Shown one piece after another: positions 38,555 to 46,810 of a stretch of 64,000 nucleotides of DNA (within the stretch, counting starts at the first letter, position 1; each line of letters begins with the position of its first letter). Below the pieces are notes generated by a model. That model was not told where the DNA came from and did no database searches. It saw nothing but the letters and a program-made list of their open reading frames with translations. This DNA comes from Faecalibacterium sp. HTF-F. GTDB taxonomy: Bacteria > Bacillota > Clostridia > Oscillospirales > Ruminococcaceae. Made by a program: the position numbers and the translations under genes. Location: NCBI RefSeq assembly GCF_023347535.1, contig NZ_CP094473.1:930001-994000 (forward strand), in the 5' to 3' direction.

Positions 38555-38573
38555 ATGGAACCTGTGAAACAAT
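38555..38573. repeat. 19-base direct repeat, copy 1
   Basis: ATGGAACCTGTGAAACAAT, repeated with one mismatch at 39190-39208, exactly where the truncated glycosyltransferase loses homology to its full copy. Confidence 0.6.
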
Positions 38574-38733
38574 ACGCGGCTGTCATAATAGGGACAAGGG
38601 TACGGCAGAGAATGAAAGGCTCCGCAACCAGAAGTTCATATTTCCTTACCCGAAGAATGAACGACTGATCTTTCTGAGCGGCAGCAATGCCATCCAGAAA
38701 GAAATCTCGACCATGAGGGTGGGGTGACTGCCG

Positions 38734-38770
38734 GCGGACAGGTGTACGAGCCTATCCGCTCTTTGTGTTG
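38734..38770 (+). terminator. possible leader terminator of the EPS locus
   Basis: GCGGACAGG pairs with CCTATCCGC (one mismatch), followed by TCTTTGTGTT. The T run is weak; it may be an attenuator or only a structural hairpin. Confidence 0.35.
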
Positions 38771-38816
38771 GCCGAGATATTGATGAAGAAATTGAGTGGG
38801 ATTGTGGGAAAGATTT

Positions 38817-39257
38817 ATGAGTAAAAAACTTGCGATTGCAATGTTCGGACAGAAGCGATTATCAAGAGAAGGCGGAGTAGAGATCGTTGTCAAAGAGCTC
38901 TGCACCCGAATGGCACAGAATGGTTGTGACGTGACCTGCTACAACAGAGCAGGCCATCATGTGAGTGGTGCAGAATATGACGATGCTGGTAAAACGGAGT
39001 ACGAGGGAATCCGTCAGAAGTCTGTTCCGACCATTGAACGGCGCGGACTTGCTGCGGTCAGCTCCTCCGCATTTGCGGCACTTTATAGTGCATTTGGAAA
39101 ATACGATGTGGTGCACATCCACGCCGAAGGACCAGCGTTCTTTGCATGGCTGCCGAAGATGTTTGGGAAAAGAGTTGTTGTTACCGTCCATGGAACCTGT
39201 GAAATAATGTTTGTAACCAGAAAAAATCCTGATTTCATGCGGGTTTGCGCGGCTTGA
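38817..39257 (+). pseudogene. truncated glycosyltransferase family 4 (N-terminal fragment)
   Basis: The first about 127 codons (SKKLAIAMFGQKRLSREGG ... FGKRVVVTVHGT) are closely similar to the N-terminal domain of the intact glycosyltransferase encoded at 39581. Similarity stops after VTVHGT, where 20 unrelated codons lead to a stop. The whole nucleotide-sugar-binding C-terminal domain is missing, so it cannot be an active GT4 enzyme. The start MSKKLAIAMFG at 38817 is placed by alignment with the intact copy. The break coincides with one copy of a 19-base direct repeat. It is best read as a remnant of a tandem duplication or of replacement of the first gene of the locus. Confidence 0.75.
39190..39208. 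repeat. 19-base direct repeat, copy 2
   Basis: ATGGAACCTGTGAAATAAT, at the point where the truncated glycosyltransferase departs from its intact paralogue. Confidence 0.6.
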
Positions 39258-39403
39258 CCTTTTTTACCTTAACTTGTTTCTGTTTACCATGGTGCGTTGC
39301 GTTCCGGCGTGATTTCGGGGGTTAGTGGCTTCTGGTTGCGCTCTATACTTAACCCACCACAGCGAAAGCTGATAGAGCAGAAAACAGAATAAGGAGGTAC
39401 GAG

Positions 39404-39456
39404 GACAAGCCTGCGTATAGATTGTTGCTGCAATCTGTATACAGGCTTGTTGTTGT
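39404..39456 (+). terminator. hairpin between the truncated and intact glycosyltransferases
   Basis: ACAAGCCTG...ATAGATT pairs with AATCTGTATACAGGCTTGT, followed by TGTTGTTGT. It lies in the 323-base gap before the intact gene; no ORF is supported there. It may be a weak terminator or an attenuator. Confidence 0.45.
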
Positions 39457-39580
39457 GCTATGAAGTAGGAAAGGTGAGTAGTGAAAGACGAGCATGACAA
39501 TTTAAGGAAAAGAACTGCTGGGATTGTGTATAAGCCTAGGACAAGAATAGAAACTATGGAATGACGGCTGGAGAGAAGTA

Positions 39581-40702
39581 ATGGAAGAAAAAATCAGACT
39601 TGCGGTTTTCGGACAAAAACGTCTTTCTCGTGAAGGCGGGATAGAGATTGTTGTAAAAGAGTTATGCACCCGAATGGCACAGAATGGTTGTGATATAACT
39701 TGCTACAATAGAGCAGGCCATCATGTGAGCGGTGCAGAGTATGACAAAACAATTGAATATGATGGCATCCGTCAAAAGGTTGTTCCGACCATTGAGAAGA
39801 AGGGACTTGCAGCGGTAAGCTCTTCCTTTTTCGCAGCACTTTGTAGTGCATTTGGAAGATACGATGTGGTGCATATCCATGCAGAAGGTCCTGCCTTTTT
39901 CTGTTGGATACCAAAACTTTTTGGCAAGCGTGTAATCTGCACTATCCACGGTTTGGACTGGGATCGCGAGAAGTGGCGCGGAAGCGTTGCATCCAAGTTC
40001 ATTCGTGGCGGCGAAAAGAATGCTGTGAAATATGCGGACGAGATCATTGTTCTAAGCAAAGACGTGCAGAAGTATTTCTTGGAGACCTACGGAAGGGAGA
40101 CACATTTTATCCCTAATGGTGTCAATCGGCCAGAGGTTCGGGAAGCAAAGCTGATCACGGATCATTTTGGATTGGAGAAAGATTCCTACATATTATTCCT
40201 CGGTCGTCTGGTGCCAGAAAAGGGTATTCGATATCTGGTTGAGGCCTTCAAGAATGTCAAGACGGATAAAAAGCTGGTTATCGCAGGCGGCTCTAGTGAT
40301 ACGGATTCCTTTATGGAGGAATTGAAAGACCTGGCGAAGGGCGACGATCGGATTCTCTTTACCGGGTTTGTACAGGGAGCAATGCTGGATGAACTATACA
40401 GCAACGCTTACATCTACACGCTGCCGTCTGATCTGGAAGGAATGCCATTAAGTCTGCTGGAGGCAATGAGCTACGGCAACTGCTGTTTGGTTTCGGATAT
40501 TCCGGAGTGCGCAGAGGTTGTGGAAGATAAGGCATTGATTTTCAAAAAGTCAGATGTAGAGGACTTGCAAGAAAAATTGCAAGATGCCTGTGACCATCCT
40601 GAAATGGTTATGAAAATGAAGAATCAGGCTGCTGACTTTATCTGCGAGAAATATAACTGGGATGAAGTCGTAAAGGAAACGATGAAGTTATATAGGAAAT
40701 GA
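39581..40702 (+). CDS. glycosyltransferase family 4 (intact copy)
   Basis: A 373-residue retaining glycosyltransferase of the GT-B fold, transferring a sugar from a nucleotide donor to a lipid-linked oligosaccharide at the cytoplasmic membrane face. Visible features are the N-terminal acceptor domain (KRLSREGGIEIVVKEL), the interdomain LFLGRLVPEKGIRYLVEAF, and the C-terminal E-x7-E motif in LPSDLEGMPLSLLEAMSYG. GGAGAG lies before the ATG at 39581. The donor and acceptor sugars are unknown. Its N-terminal third is duplicated just upstream in truncated form. Confidence 0.9.
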   Translation: MEEKIRLAVFGQKRLSREGGIEIVVKELCTRMAQNGCDITCYNRAGHHVSGAEYDKTIEYDGIRQKVVPTIEKKGLAAVSSSFFAALCSAFGRYDVVHIHAEGPAFFCWIPKLFGKRVICTIHGLDWDREKWRGSVASKFIRGGEKNAVKYADEIIVLSKDVQKYFLETYGRETHFIPNGVNRPEVREAKLITDHFGLEKDSYILFLGRLVPEKGIRYLVEAFKNVKTDKKLVIAGGSSDTDSFMEELKDLAKGDDRILFTGFVQGAMLDELYSNAYIYTLPSDLEGMPLSLLEAMSYGNCCLVSDIPECAEVVEDKALIFKKSDVEDLQEKLQDACDHPEMVMKMKNQAADFICEKYNWDEVVKETMKLYRK

Positions 40703-40796
40703 TGAAGAATAATTTTATTGATAAACATCTCTGCTATTGTTTTATCTGGACAGGAAATACGAAATAAAGCAAACTCACAGAAAAGGAAGTTAAAAT

Positions 40797-42023
40797 ATGC
40801 GGATTTTACTTGTAAATAAATTTATATTTCCCAAGGGTGGAGCGGAAACGTATACATTCGATGTGGGAAAAATGTTAAAAGAACATGGGCACGAAGTCCA
40901 ATACTTTGGCCTTGAGAATGAGAAAAATATAGTAGGAAATCGTGTAGGCTCATATGTGACGAATATGGATTTTTCTCAAGGAATAAGAGCAAATTTAAAT
41001 GCGCCTTTTCGTATTATTTACTCAAGAGAAGCACGAAAAAAAATTCGTGCGGTTTTAGATGACTTTCAGCCGGATGTAGTACATCTCAACAATATACAGT
41101 ATCATCTGACCCCTTCTATTATTCTGGAAACTAACAAATGGCGTAAAGAAACAAAAAAAGAATGTAAGATTGTTTACACGACACATGACTATCAGCTTGT
41201 TTGCCCCAGCCATGGAATGTTCGATGTGAACATGAAACCATGTGAACGATGCTTGGATGGTCATTATATTCATTGCCTTCAAACTAAATGTTTGAAAAAT
41301 TCCAGAGCAAAAAGTCTCCTTGGAACGTTGGATGGATATATGTGGAAATATAGCAAAGCATACTCATATGTAGATGCCTATATTTGCTGCAGCTTTTTTC
41401 TTAAATCAAAATTAGACACGCAGAAAAGATTCCGTGATAAAACTATTGGGCTGCACAATTTCAAAAAAGAGATGCCGCACTTGGATAACATTCAAAAAAA
41501 AGGTTATGTATTAGAGTTTGGCCATCTTTCGCGAGATAAAGGAACGGATACGTTGCTTGAAGTAGCCAAGAAGATGCCCAATACCGAATTTGTGTTTATT
41601 GGTTATGGCCCGTCGGCTGATAAAATGAAGGATATTCCAAATGTGAAGTATCTGGGATTTAAGACAGGAGAAGAACTTTATCGCATTATTGCTGAGGCTG
41701 CAATCAGTGTCTGCCCGTCTGAGTGGTATGAGAACTGCCCGTACTCCGTTATGGAGTCTGTACTTTTGGGTACACCTGTTGTTGGATCTAAAATGGGAGG
41801 CATCCCCGAATTGATTGAGCCGGGTAAAACCGGAGAGTTGTTTGAAGCGGGTAATGTGGAAGAACTTATGAAGGCGATAAAGAAAGTTCTTCAAACACAA
41901 GACGTATTGGAAAGATATACAAAGAATTGTAGTCAGGTGAAATATGAAACGACAGAGAGCTACTATATAAAACTGATGAAAATTTATCGAGGAGAAAAGA
42001 ATGTGGAACAAATTTCTTCGTAA
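40797..42023 (+). CDS. glycosyltransferase family 4
   Basis: A 408-residue GT-B enzyme. The N-terminus MRILLVNKFIFPKGGAETY has the Gly-rich loop of GT4; a mid-region THDYQLVCPSHGMFD with a CERCLDG...CLQTKC cysteine cluster (about 140-165) recalls zinc-binding inserts of some capsule transferases. The C-terminal FGHLSRDKGTDTLLEVA and SEWYENCPYSVMESVLLGTPVV carry the donor-binding motifs. AAGGAAG precedes the ATG. Its last 23 bases overlap the next start, indicating coupling. Substrates are unknown. Confidence 0.88.
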   Translation: MRILLVNKFIFPKGGAETYTFDVGKMLKEHGHEVQYFGLENEKNIVGNRVGSYVTNMDFSQGIRANLNAPFRIIYSREARKKIRAVLDDFQPDVVHLNNIQYHLTPSIILETNKWRKETKKECKIVYTTHDYQLVCPSHGMFDVNMKPCERCLDGHYIHCLQTKCLKNSRAKSLLGTLDGYMWKYSKAYSYVDAYICCSFFLKSKLDTQKRFRDKTIGLHNFKKEMPHLDNIQKKGYVLEFGHLSRDKGTDTLLEVAKKMPNTEFVFIGYGPSADKMKDIPNVKYLGFKTGEELYRIIAEAAISVCPSEWYENCPYSVMESVLLGTPVVGSKMGGIPELIEPGKTGELFEAGNVEELMKAIKKVLQTQDVLERYTKNCSQVKYETTESYYIKLMKIYRGEKNVEQISS

Positions 42024-42854
42024 CCCACTTCATATTGTCAAGGATTATGAGCTGAGAAAACTGCTTTGGCAATCGGGGGGGGCACAGAGGTCTGCAAAAA
42101 ATATTTGAAGTTCAGAGATACCGTTCCTGAAAAGCTGACATTTCCAGAAACCCAAGTGGATGAGCCTATTTGGTTATTTTGGAATACAGGGTTGGAGCAG
42201 GCACCTGAGATAGTGAAGACTTGCTATCAATCTATAAAAAAATATGCTGGCAGACAAGTTGTTTTGCTTACAGAAAACAATGTGCAGAACTATATAAATA
42301 TGCCGGATTATCTAAATGAGAAATTAAAAAGCGGAGTCCTTCCATTAGCGATTTATACAGATTTGATGCGTGTAGCATTATTGGAGCATTATGGTGGGAC
42401 ATGGATGGATGCGACAATACTGCTAACAGATGAAATCCCACAGGAAATATTAAATAGTGATTTTTTTGTGTTTCACAATTCACTCGGTGAAATTGATAAT
42501 CCCGTATTGTATCCGGTCTGGTTCATCCACGCCAAGCAACATAACAGAACGATTTGTGAGATTCGTAATGTCCTATTTGCTTACTGGAAACGAAATAATC
42601 ATGTACCAGAATATTTGTTTTCAAATATTGTAATTACACAAATAATGAGGTCATCACCAGAGGTTGAGAAAAAGATGCCTTATTTGAATAGTGACTACAG
42701 CGAATATCTGGTTAGAGTATTAGGAGATAAGTTTACAGAGGAAAAATTTAATTGGATTAAGCGACTTACTGGGATACATAAACTAACCTATAAATTAGAA
42801 CCATCGATTGATAAGGAGGAAACAGTTTACCATTATCTGGTGCGGAATCTATGA
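42001..42854 (+). CDS. PF05704-like capsular polysaccharide glycosyltransferase, poly-G frameshifted (OFF)
   Basis: As sequenced, the ATG at 42001 (with AGGAG seven bases upstream) opens a 35-codon frame that stops after an 8-G tract at 42075-42082. The downstream frame from about 42083 continues in full to 42854. With 9 G (or 6 G) the frames join as LLWQSGGGTEVCKKYLKFRD and give a protein of about 284 residues that aligns end to end with the intact paralogue at 42905 (HLVKDYEVRKVLWQ..., NPIWIYWNKGIEQAP, LLEHYGGTWID). Conserved features include GYADLMR/YTDLMR and the DxD-like GGTWMDAT. The enzyme would add a sugar in capsule assembly. A poly-G tract inside the 5' coding part is the classic layout of a slipped-strand phase-variable gene; a sequencing error is the alternative. 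Confidence 0.75.
42075..42082 (+). repeat. poly-G tract (8 G), putative phase-variation switch
   Basis: Eight consecutive G residues inside the coding region of a glycosyltransferase. Adding one G or removing two restores the reading frame. Confidence 0.75.
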
Positions 42855-42904
42855 GCCTTTTGAATAGTAGTTTCTGCAAGATAAAGGGAGACAATTAAAT
42901 TATT

Positions 42905-43834
42905 ATGCTGAATGACTACTATCAAAATATTGGCATGAAAGGCTTTATTCAAAGATATGGAATTGTGAATGCCGTCAAACGAGGGGCATTTATGTTTATC
43001 AAATTGCATCTTGTCAAGGATTATGAGGTGCGGAAGGTATTGTGGCAGGAACGAGCTTCTACCAAGATAAAACCATATTTAAAGTATAAAGACACAGATG
43101 TTCAGGGGCTTAGCTTTCCCAAAAATGATGTGGAGAATCCGATTTGGATTTATTGGAATAAAGGTATTGAACAGGCACCGATTATTGTTCAGAAGTGCTA
43201 TGAATCTGTATGTAAACATTCGAATCAAAAAATCATTTTGCTGAATGATCAAAACCTTGCAGATTACATTCGATTGCCAGAGTACATTGAAAAGAAAAAG
43301 GATGCTGGACAGATTCCGATGGCGGGGTATGCGGATCTGATGAGGTTTGCATTACTGGAACATTATGGTGGAACGTGGATCGATTCCACAGTGTATCTTA
43401 CAGATCCTATTCCAGATATGATTTTAAATAGCGACTTTTTTGCAGTACGAAATTCACTGCTATTGATAGATAACCCTGTGCTATATCCGGCATGGTTTCT
43501 TCATGCAAAAAAGGGAAACAAAACAATTCGAGAGATAAGAAATGTTGCTTTCGCATATTGGCTCAAAAACGAACATGTAATTGAGTATCTGCTGCCGAAT
43601 TTGATTATCACTTTGGTGGTGAAGAGCAATCCGGAAGTTGAGCAAGCGATTCCATATATGAACAGTGATTATAGCGAGTATCTTGTTAAGGTTTTAGCTG
43701 ATGATTATTCAGAAGAGAAATGGAATTGGATCAAAAAGCTTACAGGTATTCATAAGCTGACATATAAATTATCACCGGACATTGAAGCAGAAGACACATT
43801 TTATAAGGCGCTGATTGAAAACAGTATAGAATAA
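42905..43834 (+). CDS. PF05704-like capsular polysaccharide glycosyltransferase (intact paralogue)
   Basis: A 309-residue GT-A-like transferase of the capsular polysaccharide synthesis type. Key stretches are NPIWIYWNKGIEQAPIIVQK, the strand-plus-acidic YADLMRFALLEHYGG and the DxD-equivalent TWIDSTVYLT. No signal or membrane segment beyond a weak N-terminal hydrophobic stretch. It is strongly similar along its length to the frameshifted gene just upstream, so the two are tandem duplicates that may add related sugars. The start MLNDYYQNIG at 42905 fits, though a Met at residue 11 is possible. No homopolymer tract longer than six is present. Confidence 0.83.
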   Translation: MLNDYYQNIGMKGFIQRYGIVNAVKRGAFMFIKLHLVKDYEVRKVLWQERASTKIKPYLKYKDTDVQGLSFPKNDVENPIWIYWNKGIEQAPIIVQKCYESVCKHSNQKIILLNDQNLADYIRLPEYIEKKKDAGQIPMAGYADLMRFALLEHYGGTWIDSTVYLTDPIPDMILNSDFFAVRNSLLLIDNPVLYPAWFLHAKKGNKTIREIRNVAFAYWLKNEHVIEYLLPNLIITLVVKSNPEVEQAIPYMNSDYSEYLVKVLADDYSEEKWNWIKKLTGIHKLTYKLSPDIEAEDTFYKALIENSIE

Positions 43835-43862
43835 ATATTGCAAAGTGGGTTGGAGAAGAAGT

Positions 43863-44398
43863 ATGGGAGCAATTGAATTAATAAAAAGCGATTTGTTTCG
43901 CTATGCCGGAACAACATCATCTAAGGCATTTATTAAAACATATGTTAAAGAAGCTGGTTTTCGCTTCTCCGTGGCATTTCGGTTGGTAAATGCTTGGGGG
44001 GGGGGGTAAAACTGCTAGGAGCAATCCTATGGAAATTGAGAAATCACCAGCAGATCCAGATACTTAGAAAAACGAAAATTGGATATGGACTATATATTAG
44101 CCATGGAGGGCCTGTTGTTGTTAACCCTTCAACAGTTATTGGAAATAATTGCAATCTGTCTCAATTTGTAACGATTGGCTCAAATGAAGGAAAAGCAGCA
44201 GTAATAGGAGATAATGTTTATATTGGCCCTAATACTTGTATAGTTGAGGATGTATGTATTGGAGATAATGCTACGATTGGTGCAGGAAGTGTTGTTACCA
44301 AGGATATTCCATCAAATGCAACGGCGGCTGGAAACTATGCAAAAGTACTGAATTTTAATAATCCGGGTAGATATATTCAAAATAGATATTTGGAATAG
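43863..44398 (+). CDS. serine acetyltransferase-like O-acetyltransferase, poly-G frameshifted (OFF)
   Basis: GGAG precedes an ATG at 43863. The frame reads MGAIELIKSDLFRYAG ... FRLVNAWGGG and stops at 44007 immediately after an 11-G tract (43996-44006). The rest is open in another frame to 44398 and encodes a left-handed beta-helix hexapeptide-repeat domain: IGYGLYISHGGPVVVNP, VIGNNCNLSQFVTIG, VIGDNVYIGPNTCIV. With 12 or 9 G the two parts join (WGGGVKLLGAILWKLR) into about 177 residues with the expected N-terminal helical domain. It probably O-acetylates the polysaccharide. Initiation from the TTG at 43994 inside the tract is possible but would lose the N-terminal domain. Confidence 0.78.
43996..44006 (+). 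repeat. poly-G tract (11 G), putative phase-variation switch
   Basis: Eleven consecutive G residues in the 5' part of an O-acetyltransferase gene; lengths of 9 or 12 keep the gene open. Confidence 0.8.
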
Positions 44399-44425
44399 TG
44401 ATCCGAAGAGTGGAAGAGGAATATT

Positions 44426-45619
44426 ATGGAAAACATATTGTTTGTGATGCCATCGTTAGGTAGTGGCGGAGCAGAAAAAAGTCTTGTGAATTTATTAAAT
44501 CTTATAGATTATGAAAAGTATGCAGTGGATTTGCTGCTTTTCAAACGAGAAGGACTGTTTTTGTCTCAAATTCCTAAGGAAGTACGATTATTACAGCCTA
44601 CAGATTCACTGCAATATGCTTATAAAATTGATAGAGGGATGTTTAGCTCAGTTTCAGGTGTTAAAGCTGGAATTCTAAGGGGGACAAGTACATTTATATG
44701 TAAATGTCTTTACAAGGAAAATGCAAGACAACAGAGATGGATAAAATTCTATAAACGGTACTTGCCAAATTTGGAAGACGAATATGATATTGCTATTGGA
44801 TTCTTAGAGGGCGATGCATCATATTATGTGATTGACAAGGTTAATGCAAAGAAAAAAATACTTTGGATTCATAACGATTTCAACGAAATAAAGAAATATG
44901 AAGATGCAAAGATTTACGAGAAGTATTTTCAAAAAGCAGACAGCGTTGTAAGTATCTCTGATAAATGTGTGCAGATATTAAAACAGAATTATCCTGCCCT
45001 GGTAAATAAATTTTATTGTTTGCCCAATTTAACATCAGGCTCTTTATTGAAAAAAATGTCGGAAGAGTTCGAAGCATCAGAGTTTGAAAAAAGTCAGTTT
45101 AATGTTTTGTCAATAGGCCGTTTAACGAGACAAAAGGGCTATGATTTTGCAATCGATGCAGTGAAAATCTTGAAAGAAAAGTATTCAGATATTCATTGGT
45201 GGATTATAGGAGCAGGTGAGCTTGAAGAGCAGCTAAAAAAACAAGTAAAAGACAATGAACTAGAGGGGTATATTACATTTCTTGGATTGAGAGCAAATCC
45301 ATACCCGTATATTAGGAGTTGCGATTTGTTAGTACAGCCTTCCAGATGGGAAGGAAAATCAGTTGTTTTGGATGAAGCAAAAATACTGGCAAAACCAATA
45401 CTGGCAACTAATTATTCTACAATTAAGGATCAGTTGAAGGATAAGAAAGAGGGACTGATTACTGATATAAGTCCTAATGCAATAGCAGAAGGAATAATTG
45501 AACTTAGAGAGAATCCTCAATTGTATAACTCCATTCAGTGTTACTTGGATAAACATGAGTATGGTAATGAAAAAGAGATTCTACAATATTATGAATTGCT
45601 AGAAAAACAAGGTAACTAG
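44426..45619 (+). CDS. glycosyltransferase family 4
   Basis: A 397-residue GT-B glycosyltransferase. N-terminal FVMPSLGSGGAEKSLVNLL is the typical acceptor-domain loop; the linker is VLSIGRLTRQKGYDFAIDAV, and the donor-binding C-terminal motif is LVQPSRWEGKSVVLDEAKIL (the E-x7-E equivalent). GGAATATT before the ATG is a weak ribosome site. It lies 27 bases after the acetyltransferase gene in the same operon. Base composition is very AT-rich. Substrates are unknown. Confidence 0.88.
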   Translation: MENILFVMPSLGSGGAEKSLVNLLNLIDYEKYAVDLLLFKREGLFLSQIPKEVRLLQPTDSLQYAYKIDRGMFSSVSGVKAGILRGTSTFICKCLYKENARQQRWIKFYKRYLPNLEDEYDIAIGFLEGDASYYVIDKVNAKKKILWIHNDFNEIKKYEDAKIYEKYFQKADSVVSISDKCVQILKQNYPALVNKFYCLPNLTSGSLLKKMSEEFEASEFEKSQFNVLSIGRLTRQKGYDFAIDAVKILKEKYSDIHWWIIGAGELEEQLKKQVKDNELEGYITFLGLRANPYPYIRSCDLLVQPSRWEGKSVVLDEAKILAKPILATNYSTIKDQLKDKKEGLITDISPNAIAEGIIELRENPQLYNSIQCYLDKHEYGNEKEILQYYELLEKQGN

Positions 45620-45655
45620 TGTGGATATGAAAATATAAAAAAGAGGAACAATCGT

Positions 45656-46810
45656 ATGAGAGTTTTGTTTATATCAAAAAGCATTCATGATGTATCAGGG
45701 GCAGGAGTAGGCTCAAGAATGCATTTGAATGTATTGAAAGAATTAGTTGGAGAAGAAAATGTATATGTAGTGGATGTTGGGGTATCTGAGACTGCCTGCA
45801 GAGAAGAAAAGTATATTGCATATGGAAAATATCACGGCATTTTAGATCGACTGAATAGGTATTTAGAGGGAAACACATATTTATTCAGTAATAAGATTAT
45901 AGGTGATATATGTCAATTGATAAAAAATGAGAGTATTTCTTTTGTTTTTGTTGATGATTCTTACTATGGAAATTTAGTAAAAACGATAAAAGAAAAATGC
46001 GATGCAGTGGCAGTTGTCACCTTTTTTCATGACGTCAAGGCAGAGTTGTTTAGAATTTGGATAAAAAACGCACCATGGTACGACAAAATTGATTTCAGAA
46101 TTGGATTGACCCAGGAAAAGATTAGCACGACACATACAGACGCCAATATCGTCTTAAACCAAAATGAAAATAAGTTACTAAAAAGATATTATAATGTGGA
46201 TGCGGACTTTTATTTTCCTGTATGCGTATCGAAAAATCACACGCAACAAATGGGCTTGAATCCATATTGTGGAAATAAAAAACACATTCTATTTGTTGGC
46301 ACATATTATTTGCCAAACATTCAGGGCCTGCATTGGTTTTGTGATACGGTATTTGATAATGTCAAAGAGAATTATGATATATGGGTAATCGGAAAAGGAT
46401 TAGAAAAAGTACGAGATGAGTTTGATGACGATGATATCCATGTGATTGGGTTTGTTGACAGTTTATCAGAATACTATAGTTACGCAGATATGGTAATAGC
46501 ACCCTTAACAGATGGTGGAGGTATGAAAATAAAAACTGCAGAGGCAATCTCCTATGGAAAGATGTTTTTAGGGTCTTCAGAAAGCCTATATGGATACTGG
46601 GAGGAAATTCCCAATGATTTGAAAGGTAAAGTTGTGTTTAAATGTGATACAGCGGAAGAATATCTGAATGCTTTCAACAAGATAGATGAGAAGCCAATCT
46701 GTAAGAAAAATGAGGAACTAATCACGCTTTATGATCGACTTTATTCTGAAAATGCAGCTTATAATATCATGAAAGATATTGTCGAAAAAACAACAGGAGT
46801 AAAACTATGA
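45656..46810 (+). CDS. glycosyltransferase (GT-B, family 1/4-like)
   Basis: A 384-residue protein with N-terminal LFISKSIHDVSGAGVGSRM, an interdomain ILFVGTYYLPNIQGLHWFC, and a C-terminal YADMVIAPLTDGGGMKIKTAEAISYGK that carries the donor-phosphate and acidic motifs of GT4 enzymes. The middle is more divergent than in its neighbours. AAAGAGG lies before the ATG at 45656. Its last four bases overlap the hddA start, so the two are coupled. Given that linkage, a heptosyltransferase role is plausible but unproven. Confidence 0.82.
   Translation: MRVLFISKSIHDVSGAGVGSRMHLNVLKELVGEENVYVVDVGVSETACREEKYIAYGKYHGILDRLNRYLEGNTYLFSNKIIGDICQLIKNESISFVFVDDSYYGNLVKTIKEKCDAVAVVTFFHDVKAELFRIWIKNAPWYDKIDFRIGLTQEKISTTHTDANIVLNQNENKLLKRYYNVDADFYFPVCVSKNHTQQMGLNPYCGNKKHILFVGTYYLPNIQGLHWFCDTVFDNVKENYDIWVIGKGLEKVRDEFDDDDIHVIGFVDSLSEYYSYADMVIAPLTDGGGMKIKTAEAISYGKMFLGSSESLYGYWEEIPNDLKGKVVFKCDTAEEYLNAFNKIDEKPICKKNEELITLYDRLYSENAAYNIMKDIVEKTTGVKL

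Larger units (their letters stand above)
37756..38816. other. AT-rich non-coding stretch: gap terminator, EPS promoter and long leader
   Basis: No credible gene is seen in these 1,061 bases; the short open frames lack ribosome sites and recognisable content. The stretch holds the gap terminator (37866-37914), a promoter (38227-38255), one half of a 19-base direct repeat (38555-38573) and a hairpin at 38734-38770. Base composition falls abruptly here from GC-rich core to AT-rich locus. Confidence 0.6.

Noticed and set aside
38365..38727. 120-codon frame in the EPS leader
   Set aside because: No ribosome site, no domain, and unusual composition; more likely leader RNA than a gene.
43994..44398. 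Short acetyltransferase starting at the TTG inside the poly-G tract as the real gene
   Set aside because: It has no suitable ribosome site at that start and lacks the N-terminal domain that the upstream frame supplies exactly.
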